Part shown: piece by piece, positions 1 through 6,376 of the stretch
How the letters are laid out: the number at the start of each line of letters is the position of its first letter
How positions within the stretch are numbered: the stretch's first letter is position 1
Notes under the pieces: generated by a model
The model's input: the letters and a program-made list of their open reading frames with translations, nothing else
What the model was told of the DNA's origin: nothing
The model's database searches: none
Translations under genes and position numbers: made by a program
Source of the DNA: Candidatus Helarchaeota archaeon
Lineage (GTDB): Archaea; Asgardarchaeota; Lokiarchaeia; Helarchaeales; HEL-GB-A
DNA length: 18,645 nt
NCBI GenBank assembly: GCA_013375405.1
Contig: JABXJU010000073.1
Location: forward strand, 1-18,645
Reading direction: 5' to 3'

Positions 1-59
1 ATAGTGATTATATTACCGGGCAGGCATTCAATGTTACAGGTGGAATTGTATTCCATTAG
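1..59 (+). CDS. Short-chain dehydrogenase/reductase (SDR), C-terminal end only
   Basis: Reading from base 3 gives SDYITGQAFNVTGGIVFH followed by TAG. This is the classic last stretch of SDR-family NAD(P)-dependent oxidoreductases, where a YITGQ...NV.GG segment closes the Rossmann-fold subunit next to the substrate pocket and oligomer interface. The catalytic Tyr-x-x-x-Lys and the cofactor-binding glycines lie outside the window, so substrate and cofactor cannot be called. The other two forward frames do not give a family-like ending. The family is well supported for so short a piece; the specific enzyme is unknown. Confidence 0.7.
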   Translation, partial: SDYITGQAFNVTGGIVFH

Positions 60-100
60 GCTGAATTAATGATATACAATTAATTTTAACCTATTGATTT

Positions 101-128
101 TTAAAATACCACGGTGAAGATATATATT
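101..128. repeat. Copy A of a dispersed intergenic repeat motif (TACCACGGTGAA core)
   Basis: The 28 bases here are identical to the reverse complement of 4050-4077, nearly 4 kb away. The core TACCACGGTGAA (107-118) recurs as TACCACGGCGAA at 3648-3659, and inverted at 4060-4071. At the other sites the motif forms one arm of a foldback unit. Here I could not find a partner arm, so this copy is probably solitary or decayed. Its inward side would run toward the end of the SDR gene. Confidence 0.6.
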
Positions 129-428
129 AATATATATCAAGATTGAAAAATCAGTGATAATGCACTGACAGGCTCTGATAATTAACTATCATATAGAGAA
201 CTTAAATAATTTGATAAATTTTTAAGAAGAAAAAAAATTATTTATTTTATTTATTTACGAAGTATATTGTTTTATCAATTATTATAGAAGATAATAAATG
301 TTATAGTGTTGTATATTCTCTCAGAATGTAAATATTTGGATATTAATGTTATTTAATCTCAAAAAAATTTATTTTCTTAATTTTTAAAAAATATCAGTTA
401 TTTAAATATTGTGAAGGAAATAGCTATT

Positions 429-527
429 ATGACGAACAATTCAAAATCAGATGCGGAGAAATTTGGGTTTTTTAGGAAAAATCTCAATCAAGATTTGTTT
501 TTCAAATATTTAAAAGCAGAAAATTAA
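429..527 (+). CDS. Possible 32-residue small protein of unknown function
   Basis: An ATG-initiated frame of 32 codons ends at TAA. GAAGG at 413-417 lies about 11 bases upstream, a slightly long but possible Shine-Dalgarno spacing. The product is polar and aromatic (MTNNSKSDAEKFGFF..., ending FKYLKAEN) with no signal peptide, transmembrane segment or recognisable motif. It lies about 110 bases before the kinase gene on the same strand. In DNA this AT-rich, a frame of this length can arise by chance, so I rate it as tentative only. Confidence 0.2.
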   Translation: MTNNSKSDAEKFGFFRKNLNQDLFFKYLKAEN

Positions 528-636
528 ATAAAACAATCATTTAACTCAATAATTGAAAAGACCATATATGAATTGCATTTTCTTAAAATTAAGAATCAAT
601 TAATTATGAATTAAAAAGTAACGGAGGAGATAAGGA

Positions 637-1674
637 ATGAGAAACCGAAATAGGAAAAAAAATGAACTTTTTAAAAATAACGAAGTATTAGAAACCAAAC
701 CTAAATTAATAACTGAAAAATTATCCAAAAAAAAAATTTGGCTACCTGTTGCCATCGCTTTCACTTTACTCTGCATTTTTTCTTTATTAAATGAGATATT
801 GGATTTCCCTCATCTTATATTAGGAGCTCCACCGACGCCTGTAAACTGGCACGAAACAATTATTGAAATTATAATGATTACCACCATTGGTATCATCGTA
901 TTATCAGTACTTTTTCACAATATATCCGCGCGTGAGCAGGCAGAAGCTGAATTAAGCGCCTCTAAAGAACGATATCACGAAGCTTATAATCGTGCTGAAT
1001 TTTATAAAGATCTATTATCTCATGACATTGCTAATATTCTCCAAAATATTATGTTTACAATAGATATAAGTTTGTCCTATTCAAATAATGCTGAAAAACT
1101 GAAAGAAAACTTTAGTAACCTGCAAGAACCCGTTAAAAGAGCTAGAAGATTGATTTCAAATGTCAAAAAACTCTCTAGACTTGATAACACTAAAATCGAA
1201 TTAAATTCAATAGAAGTGAATACAGTTTTAAAAGAGGCAATAAATTTTGTAAATAAGAGTTTTCATGGACGTAAAATTAATATCCGCGTGGATTCTCCTT
1301 ATAAAGAGATTTTTGCTCAAGCAAATTCACTTTTATCAGAGGTATTTGAAAATATTCTCTATAATGCTATCAAATATTGTCAAAATCTATCAATTGAGAT
1401 CGATATAAGAATTTCTAAAGTGCAAAAGGATACAATTGATTATGTGAAACTAGAGTTCATCGATAATGGCATAGGAATACCGGACATTCGGAAAGAGTTA
1501 ATTTTTCAGAGAGCATATACCGAAGATAGAAGCGTGAGTGGAATGGGGATAGGCTTATCACTCGTGAAGGCGATAATAACTCGTTATAAAGGACAAATTA
1601 GGGTCGAAGATAAAGTCCAAGGAGATTATTCAAAAGGAAGTAATTTCATTATTTTAATTCCGGAGGTTATTTAA
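637..1674 (+). CDS. Membrane-bound sensor histidine kinase
   Basis: This is the sensor half of a two-component system. Ligand sensing at the membrane would drive autophosphorylation of H129 and transfer to the adjacent regulator. Two transmembrane helices (about 34-53 and 75-94) flank a short outer loop with LILGAPPTPVNW, a sensor signature I associate with archaeal kinases. A coiled linker (97-120) leads to the phospho-acceptor box, FYKDLLSHDIANILQ. This has His-Asp where the bacterial H-box has His-Glu, the 'SHDI.N..Q' type common in archaea. The ATPase domain follows, with the N-box near 233-247 (ENILYNAIKY), the G1 box DNGIGIP (276-282) and the G2 box GMGIGLSLV (302-310). GGAGGAG lies 9 bases before the ATG. 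One base separates its stop codon from the regulator gene, so the two are almost certainly co-transcribed. The signal is unknown. Confidence 0.93.
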   Translation: MRNRNRKKNELFKNNEVLETKPKLITEKLSKKKIWLPVAIAFTLLCIFSLLNEILDFPHLILGAPPTPVNWHETIIEIIMITTIGIIVLSVLFHNISAREQAEAELSASKERYHEAYNRAEFYKDLLSHDIANILQNIMFTIDISLSYSNNAEKLKENFSNLQEPVKRARRLISNVKKLSRLDNTKIELNSIEVNTVLKEAINFVNKSFHGRKINIRVDSPYKEIFAQANSLLSEVFENILYNAIKYCQNLSIEIDIRISKVQKDTIDYVKLEFIDNGIGIPDIRKELIFQRAYTEDRSVSGMGIGLSLVKAIITRYKGQIRVEDKVQGDYSKGSNFIILIPEVI

Positions 1675-1675
1675 A

Positions 1676-2041
1676 ATGCCAACGATATTTTTGGTTGATG
1701 ATAATTATTCATTACTTCTCCTATATCAAAAACTGTTTACTTTAAAAGGTTATAACGTAATTGGAGCAGCAAGAAATGGAATAGAGGCTATTACAATGTT
1801 CAAAAAATTTACTGTAAAACCTGATGTTATCATAATGGACTATCGGATGCCGATTAAAAATGGAATCGAAGCAACTAAAGAGATTCTACAAATAAATAAG
1901 CATTCTAAGATAATATTCGCTAGTGCAGATGAGCGTATTGAAAATGAAGCACTTTCAATAGGCGCATCTGCTTTTAAATTAAAACCCTTTAATATCGACA
2001 ATTTAATTGGAAAAATAAATGAAACTTTATTAAAAAATTAA
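1676..2041 (+). CDS. CheY-like single-domain response regulator
   Basis: A 121-residue protein that is a receiver domain and nothing else. The acidic pair D8-D9 binds Mg2+, D55 (in VIIMDYRMP) is the phospho-acceptor, S83 is the switch Ser/Thr and K103 in KLKP is the conserved lysine. There is no DNA-binding or enzymatic output domain, so it probably works by protein-protein contact or as a phosphorelay intermediate. GGAGG within the last codons of the kinase gene serves as its ribosome binding site, and only one base separates the two genes. The upstream kinase is therefore its likely phosphodonor. The output target cannot be read from the sequence. Confidence 0.93.
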   Translation: MPTIFLVDDNYSLLLLYQKLFTLKGYNVIGAARNGIEAITMFKKFTVKPDVIIMDYRMPIKNGIEATKEILQINKHSKIIFASADERIENEALSIGASAFKLKPFNIDNLIGKINETLLKN

Positions 2042-2116
2042 ATAAGTACGCATTAATTAACCAATTAATTGTTTCGGAATGTGGATTTGTAACTTAAAAA
2101 TTTTTATACATAAATT

Positions 2117-2241
2117 TTAAATTTCAATTTTTTTACCGATTTTATGCTTTTTTGCTTGTTCATAAACAAAATAAGCAGTTGATACATCTTGTATAGCTAG
2201 CCCTGTGCTATCAAAAATAGTAATTTCTTCTTTATTCTTCT
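2117..2241 (-). pseudogene. Out-of-frame C-terminal remainder of the alanine dehydrogenase-family gene
   Basis: Read on the - strand from about 2239, this frame encodes 40 codons: KNKEEITIFDSTGLAIQDV, then STAYFVYEQAKKHKIGKKIEI, ending in TAA at 2117-2119. EEITIFDSTGLAIQDV is the hallmark C-terminal segment of archaeal alanine dehydrogenases and ornithine cyclodeaminase relatives. The family-like coding is intact despite the broken frame, which indicates a very recent lesion or a base-calling error rather than a long-dead gene. No in-frame start codon or ribosome binding site precedes it, so it is not an independent gene. Confidence 0.8.
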
Positions 2242-3099
2242 TCCTTTCTTCTTACCTGCAACTATCTCTCCTAGCTCAGCATAGATAATTTTTTTATCTA
2301 TTATTCCTTCTTTTATCTTAACGTTAATTTCACCTGAATGAGCTGCTTGTTCCCAAGAATCTATCACTATCTTACTCCTCATCAGAATTTTTGAGTCTAA
2401 CTCTTGCTTCCCTGGAGCATCAGCACCTATTGCGTTTATATGAGTTCCCTTATAAATCCATTCATCCTTAACAATAGGCTCCCTACTTGGAGTAGTAGTA
2501 ATTATTATATCAGAACCTTCACATACTCCTCTAGCCTCATTATAAACTTCAAAATGTATGTTAAAACTTTTAAGTTCTTCTACAAACTTATTTACGCTCA
2601 CTTTTGAATTTGAATAACATAAAACTTCCCTAATATGTGGAAAAACTTCTATAGCTGCTAAAAATTGTGTCTTAGCCTGAGCTCCTGTTCCTATCATGCC
2701 AAGTACTTTTGAATCTCTTCTAACTAAATATTTTATAGCCACCCCACCTGCAGCGCCAGTTCGCATATTAGTAATATATGTTCCCTCCATTATACAAATA
2801 GGAAATCCTGTTTTCGGATCGTTTAGAATTATTAAGGCCATAACTGTAGGTAGAGAATATTTTTCAGGATTGTTAGGATGAACATTTACAATTTTACATC
2901 CAGCCATATCTACTTTTCCAAGATAGGCTGGCATAATTCTTAGATCTCCATTATATTTATCAAAAAATAGATATAATTTAGCAGGAAGCTGTGTTTTACC
3001 GATTCCATGTTCTTCAAAAGCTTCTTCTACGACCGATAAAGCATTTTTAACAGTTAAAAACTTTTCAATTTCATTTTTTGTAATAATTAAAGTTTTCAT
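2197..3099 (-). CDS. Alanine dehydrogenase / ornithine cyclodeaminase family, 3' end frameshifted
   Basis: An NAD(P)-dependent enzyme of the OCD/mu-crystallin family. It most resembles the archaeal alanine dehydrogenase type (Archaeoglobus AF1665), which interconverts L-alanine and pyruvate plus ammonia. Visible features are K41 in LPAKLY (expected active-site lysine), R54, NMRTGAAGG (111-119), the Rossmann loop GTGAQA (137-142) and the catalytic Asp in GADAPGKQELD (D227). The frame runs normally through AELGEIVAGKKKG, then becomes a basic nonsense tail (RRIKKKLLFLIAQG) and stops. The expected family ending, EEITIFDSTGLAIQDV..., is present just downstream one frame over (see the entry at 2117-2241). 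A single missing base near 2240-2244 explains this; restoring it gives about 327 residues, the family's normal length. The cause is either a real mutation or an assembly error in this AAG-rich stretch. It converges with the response regulator. Ornithine cyclodeaminase or a related imine reductase remains possible. Confidence 0.88.
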   Translation of the reverse strand: MKTLIITKNEIEKFLTVKNALSVVEEAFEEHGIGKTQLPAKLYLFFDKYNGDLRIMPAYLGKVDMAGCKIVNVHPNNPEKYSLPTVMALIILNDPKTGFPICIMEGTYITNMRTGAAGGVAIKYLVRRDSKVLGMIGTGAQAKTQFLAAIEVFPHIREVLCYSNSKVSVNKFVEELKSFNIHFEVYNEARGVCEGSDIIITTTPSREPIVKDEWIYKGTHINAIGADAPGKQELDSKILMRSKIVIDSWEQAAHSGEINVKIKEGIIDKKIIYAELGEIVAGKKKGRRIKKKLLFLIAQG

Positions 3100-3384
3100 A
3101 GAAAAAGAAGAATAATATGAGGACTTATATTTATTATTGATTTATCATTCAACCGCAAGAAAGCTTTTGAAGATATTTTTCTCATATTGACGAGAGACGG
3201 GAATCCCTCTTCCAAATCAAACATTACAATCCAAAATTTCTGTCATGCAGGACAATACAATTTCTATTGGACACATTATAATTTCTTTTGACAACCATAT
3301 TATAATTTTTAAATATCCTGATCGATAATTTCATTTTACAAGAGGTTTCGAAGATTCCTTCCAGTGTAACCTACTGTTTATATG
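3100..3384. other. Intergenic region with no recognisable gene
   Basis: This lies between the start of the - strand dehydrogenase gene and the first foldback unit. I see no reading frame with family similarity and no tRNA-like fold. A short direct repeat of the type CATTATAATTT / ATATTATAATTTT occurs near 3276 and 3298. The - strand dehydrogenase promoter must lie at the left edge, but the AT-rich background prevents a confident TATA-box call. Confidence 0.5.
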
Positions 3385-3700
3385 AAATTTATTCTATCAA
3401 GAATTAGAGATTAATAGTCTCTTTTAAAGAAATGCCAGATATTTTTAATTTTAATATATATCGTCACAGTGATATTTTGGAATCTAAAAAAATTTTCGAC
3501 AAAGTAAAAATTGGGACATTATTAACTTCTAAAACTGTATTTTCTTTTTTATTGGATTTTAAAATCCAAGAGAAATAAAAACCAATATTTGGAGTCTAAA
3601 ATATTTTCAATTCTTAATTTTCCAAAATCGTTTTTCAGATTTCAATATACCACGGCGAACATGTTATGTCTTTTATCAAAAGGAAAAATTAATTACTATA
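3385..3700. repeat. Foldback repeat unit 1 (imperfect inverted repeat with internal palindrome)
   Basis: The left flank 3385-3445 matches 3988-4048 at 50 of 61 positions in a hand alignment, in direct orientation. The left arm (about 3459-3500) contains GTCACAGTGATATTTTGG and then AATCTAAA. The right arm (about 3620-3659) is its imperfect inverse and carries TACCACGGCGAA. A near-copy of the TTGGAATCTAAA segment recurs inside at 3589-3600 (TTGGAGTCTAAA), and 3552-3569 is a perfect 18-base palindrome. No transposase gene is present. The structure suggests a non-autonomous, MITE-like or structured intergenic element, but no target-site duplication could be fixed. Confidence 0.55.
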
Positions 3701-3764
3701 AATAATTATTAGAAAATTAGATTTCAAAATAAGCCATCTAAGGTGATGTTATATAATAAGGACT

Positions 3765-3920
3765 GTGATCGTAAAAAAAGGTGATACTCTTGAGAGTATT
3801 GCTGCTGAAGTATATGGTGATTCTAAAAAATGGAGACGTATAGCTAAAGCAAATAATATTCGTAATCCTCGTAAAATAAAACCTGGCGTGGAACTTGCCA
3901 TTCCCTCTCTGGAGGAGTGA
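3765..3920 (+). CDS. Solitary LysM-domain mini-protein
   Basis: The frame encodes one complete LysM module and almost nothing else: VKKGDTLESIAAEVYGD, then KKWRRIAKANNI, then NPRKIKPGVELAIPSLEE and TGA. The GDTL turn, Y-G-D, W-R-x-I-A-x-A-N and P-G-x-x-L-x-I-P positions are all present. This spacing is typical of LysM modules in phage-tail and contractile-injection baseplate proteins as well as of carbohydrate-binding ones. The conservative start is GTG at 3765, but it cuts into the first strand. The in-frame sequence continues upstream as I-I-R-T-V-I-V to a stop at 3744-3746. The AGGTGA Shine-Dalgarno at 3741-3746 would be best placed for an AUA at 3753. The nearest ATG (3746) is in another frame that stops after 12 codons. 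The gene sits between two foldback repeats and is less AT-rich than its surroundings. It may be a stand-alone adaptor or a relic of a larger protein. Confidence 0.65.
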   Translation: MIVKKGDTLESIAAEVYGDSKKWRRIAKANNIRNPRKIKPGVELAIPSLEE

Positions 3921-3987
3921 TACCAATCAGCCATTGACCAGTAAGGATAGGAAGAATATAGCTCAATCTCAATATATAAAAAAATAA

Positions 3988-4235
3988 AAATTTATTATAT
4001 CAGGAATTATAGATTGACAGATACTTTTAAAGAATTACCAGATATATTAAATATATATCTTCACCGTGGTATTTTAATATTCAAGGAAAAAAATAATTAC
4101 GTTCTGGAGATTAAAATAGTCCCACATTTTATTTTGTGTAGATTTTTCTTTAGATTCCAAAATATCACCGTAAAAGTATATTTTAAATCTATATCAAAAG
4201 TAAGAGGATGTAATCAATTATTTAAAAAGTTCTAT
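3988..4235. repeat. Foldback repeat unit 2 (imperfect inverted repeat)
   Basis: The left flank 3988-4048 is the direct copy of 3385-3445. The left arm, 4050-4095, contains TTCACCGTGGTATTTTAA. The right arm, about 4135-4185, is its imperfect inverse, with AGATTCCAAAATATCACCGT. The segment 4119-4167, reverse-complemented, matches 3470-3517 of unit 1; the first 19 bases are identical and similarity continues to GGGAC. Bases 4050-4077 are the exact inverse of 101-128. A translatable frame crosses the unit at 4014-4268, but it follows the repeat structure and looks accidental. Confidence 0.55.
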
Positions 4236-4316
4236 AAATCTAAGATTCCTAATTTAATATATTTTTAATGAAAAAATTTTAAAACTAGATAATCAATTAG
4301 TTATGAAGTCTCTCAG

Positions 4317-4324
4317 AAAAAAAG
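4317..4324 (-). terminator. Possible transcription terminator of the UPF0016 gene (T-run on the - strand)
   Basis: On the - strand, seven consecutive T residues (A run 4317-4323) occur about 50 bases after the stop codon of the transporter gene. Between them lie two weak inverted repeats (GGGAATATTTAATCCC and GAAGCTTTAAAGAACTTC). Archaeal transcription commonly ends in such T tracts. In an AT-rich region this is only suggestive. Confidence 0.25.
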
Positions 4325-4370
4325 ATTTAGACTTGAAGTTCTTTAAAGCTTCTCTGGGATTAAATATTCC

Positions 4371-4991
4371 CTAAAGAGTAGTTAGAGATTCAATCAAAAT
4401 GATTATTCCCATGATAATGAAAAATATTCCACTTCCTAAATCGATCCATTTCTTCGGGAGTTTTCTTGCAATGAACTCACCTAAGTAGGCTCCAATAAAA
4501 CAAAGTGAGCTCAAGGACAAAATTGCACCCAATCCTACTTCTATAGGAGCCAAATAATTTGCAGATAATGTAATTGTCATTATCTGAGTTTTATCACCAA
4601 ATTCCATTAAGAAAACACTTAGCATCGGGAGAAAAAACTTACTATTAATTTTAGTTTGCGATTTATCTTGCACCTGTACCGTATCTTCTTCTTCAATTTC
4701 AAATCGATTCCGGTTTTTCTTAATTTTTTTAAATGCAAAAATTCCAAAGACGAAAAATATTATGACCCCTACAATTTTAATCCAAAATATAGGAATAAAT
4801 ATGGAAGCTGAAAAACCTAGGATAATTCCAATGATTGCAACCAAAGAAATTCCAATTGAACTAGAAAATCCAACCCAAAAAGGGCTCTTCTCATGGGTTG
4901 ACAAAGTAATTACCATTAATTGCGTCTTATCCCCTAATTCTGCCAGGAAAATTAAGCCGAATGAGATTAAAAATGCTTCAAAATTAAACAT
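4371..4991 (-). CDS. UPF0016/GDT1 (TMEM165-family) cation transporter
   Basis: A 206-residue multi-pass membrane protein with the duplicated signature of the UPF0016 family. ELGDKT occurs at 18-23 and EFGDKT at 130-135, each in the first helix of a three-helix half. A charged cytoplasmic loop (about 88-117, KKIKKNRNRFEIEEEDT...) joins the two halves. The two acidic motifs form the cation site. Characterised members (yeast Gdt1, human TMEM165, Vibrio MneA) move Mn2+ and Ca2+, usually exporting Mn2+ or exchanging cation for H+. The length is standard for a two-repeat member. No strong ribosome binding site precedes the ATG. Neighbours give no clue about regulation, and no Mn-sensing riboswitch is evident in the 233-base upstream gap. 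The choice of Mn2+ over Ca2+ is inference. Confidence 0.9.
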   Translation of the reverse strand: MFNFEAFLISFGLIFLAELGDKTQLMVITLSTHEKSPFWVGFSSSIGISLVAIIGIILGFSASIFIPIFWIKIVGVIIFFVFGIFAFKKIKKNRNRFEIEEEDTVQVQDKSQTKINSKFFLPMLSVFLMEFGDKTQIMTITLSANYLAPIEVGLGAILSLSSLCFIGAYLGEFIARKLPKKWIDLGSGIFFIIMGIIILIESLTTL

Positions 4992-5209
4992 TCAATTCTT
5001 TATAACATTTGAATCATTCAAATAAAAAGATTATTTCACAAAAACATAAGTTTATTAATATTATCAAGATAGATGATGAATTTGAATTATCCCCTTTAAA
5101 GAGAAATATTTTTTTCTCTTATAGATTAAGTGAATTAACTCATTTGCTAATAAAATAAAAAAATAAAATTATTTAAAGAAGATAATGCAATGAATAAAAT
5201 TCATGAAAT

Positions 5210-5218
5210 AAGGAGTGG
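5210..5218 (+). promoter_or_regulatory. Ribosome binding site that argues for an upstream, non-ATG start
   Basis: AAGGAGTGG is the strongest Shine-Dalgarno sequence near this gene. It lies about 60 bases before the nearest accepted start (TTG 5273) but ideally, six bases, before an in-frame AUA at 5225. The intervening frame is open and reads naturally (YTYAEIPDTLRTKRY). Confidence 0.5.
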
Positions 5219-5272
5219 ATAACCATATATACCTACGCTGAAATACCTGATACTCTTAGGACAAAACGGTAT

Positions 5273-6373
5273 TTGCCTTTTGGTCGACATTTATGGAGAC
5301 TTTATCGAGAATTTGGCCTGGATAGTTATGAAGAAATGGCTGAAAAGGCTTCTGGAGACCTTATTTATAAATTCTTACGAAATCGGTTGGGTACATCAAT
5401 TCAAACCGCTAAGGCTGTAATTGAGGGTGACATTGAACAGCCTGATAAAATTCTTTCCTATCTTTTATTTCCACCAGTCCTCCCAATGCGGGGCGATTTA
5501 AGTCAAGGGTCCTTAAAGCTTATCTATGGCGATTCTTGTGATATGACCTTTGTTATAGTAAATGACATTTCTGAAGAGGTCTTCTTTCTATTCAATGGTC
5601 ACTGTGAAGATGGAATTCCAGTGGATTGGTGGCTAATTAATCCAGAAGATGAAATATTAGAGAGGAGGCATCTTAAATACGGATATAAACTAAAAGAGAT
5701 GCCTAAGCAGACTAAAGGTTTCTTCAAAGCGGGGGAAAGATTAATGGATGTCCTGAAAGATATCCGGAACGAGCGTAGCCCTCAATGGGCAGATAGTTCA
5801 TACATTGTTTGCATGGTTTGGGTAAGTGCTATTCTCAATCTCATGTCGGAAGCTTCTAATTTTGAGCAATACGGTGGAATATGGGATGGGATTTATGCAA
5901 AGAAATTAGGTCTCCCTGATACCTATTTTGGTTATATTCCGTGGCCCTCTATTCTTAAAACGTTTATGATGGCCGGCAGAAAGAAGTGGATATTGAGTTT
6001 AACGGGGCTGACGAGTGCAAACCGGATATATATGATGCCTCTCGAGGCGGAAGGATTCGAGTGGCTTATTGAAGAGCTTCCAGAGTATTGGGAAAGAGGA
6101 GTTATTCTGGGACGGCAACAAGGAGTTCCATACCCTTGGCAAAGTCTGGAAGTTAAGCTGCCTAATTTTAAAAAGAAATCGACCTATGAGAATGAGGAAT
6201 TTGATTTTCAGTACCCCCCTGGTGACTGGATCACTCCTGAGAATTTAGGTATGACTGCCGAGGATACTTTGCGCGGAATTTACTTGGATATCGACCATGA
6301 AACCCGTGTAAAGGCAGACCGCTCCCATATCATATCGGTAGGCATCGGACAAGATACTGAATTTTTTAAATAG
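5273..6373 (+). CDS. Conserved-looking protein of unknown function; true start probably upstream at about 5225
   Basis: I do not recognise this family. With TTG 5273 as start it has 366 residues. The frame stays open back to a stop at 5204-5206 and adds IYTYAEIPDTLRTKRY in front, with a good ribosome binding site only for a start near 5225. The product is soluble: no signal peptide and no convincing transmembrane helix. It is unusually rich in Trp (about a dozen) and Tyr. A central beta-rich part (about 80-150, with DMTFVIVND and FFLFNGHCEDGIPVDWWL) is followed by a mostly helical part. There are no Walker, Rossmann or metal-cluster motifs, although scattered His, Asp and Cys could bind metal. 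Base composition is clearly coding and richer in GC than the flanks. It faces the CPBP protease gene tail to tail with 3 bases between stop codons. Confidence 0.75.
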   Translation: MPFGRHLWRLYREFGLDSYEEMAEKASGDLIYKFLRNRLGTSIQTAKAVIEGDIEQPDKILSYLLFPPVLPMRGDLSQGSLKLIYGDSCDMTFVIVNDISEEVFFLFNGHCEDGIPVDWWLINPEDEILERRHLKYGYKLKEMPKQTKGFFKAGERLMDVLKDIRNERSPQWADSSYIVCMVWVSAILNLMSEASNFEQYGGIWDGIYAKKLGLPDTYFGYIPWPSILKTFMMAGRKKWILSLTGLTSANRIYMMPLEAEGFEWLIEELPEYWERGVILGRQQGVPYPWQSLEVKLPNFKKKSTYENEEFDFQYPPGDWITPENLGMTAEDTLRGIYLDIDHETRVKADRSHIISVGIGQDTEFFK

Positions 6374-6376
6374 CAG

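Larger units (their letters stand above)
60..636. other. AT-rich intergenic region between the SDR gene and the histidine kinase
   Basis: This stretch is very AT-rich. I see no tRNA or rRNA fold and no long reading frame. It contains one copy of the TACCACGGTGAA repeat motif (around 101-128), one possible very small reading frame (429-527), and the GGAGGAG ribosome binding site of the kinase at 621-627. Many TATA-like tracts occur, so no single promoter can be singled out by eye. Confidence 0.6.

Noticed and set aside
429..527. Fragment of a duplicated sensor or regulator gene
   Set aside because: I compared the 32 residues with the kinase and regulator downstream and saw no shared motif, so it is kept only as a tentative small frame.
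1..636. tRNA or structured non-coding RNA gene
   Set aside because: No T-loop sequence, acceptor stem or GC-rich folded core was visible in the AT-rich spacer; the same holds for 3100-3384 and 4992-5224.
3738..3934. Two overlapping - strand frames of about 60 codons
   Set aside because: They are antisense to the LysM gene, whose + strand frame matches a known domain across its whole length.
3385..4235. CRISPR array
   Set aside because: Only two large diverged units exist, with no short regular repeats, no regular spacers and no cas genes.
4014..4268. 84-codon forward frame starting with TTG
   Set aside because: It lies almost entirely inside foldback unit 2, has no ribosome binding site and encodes a low-complexity Phe/Lys/Ile-rich sequence that follows the repeat; treated as accidental.
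4992..5224. Mn-sensing (yybP-ykoY) riboswitch upstream of the UPF0016 transporter
   Set aside because: Such riboswitches can precede this family, but the conserved purine-rich loops and GC stems are not recognisable on the - strand here.
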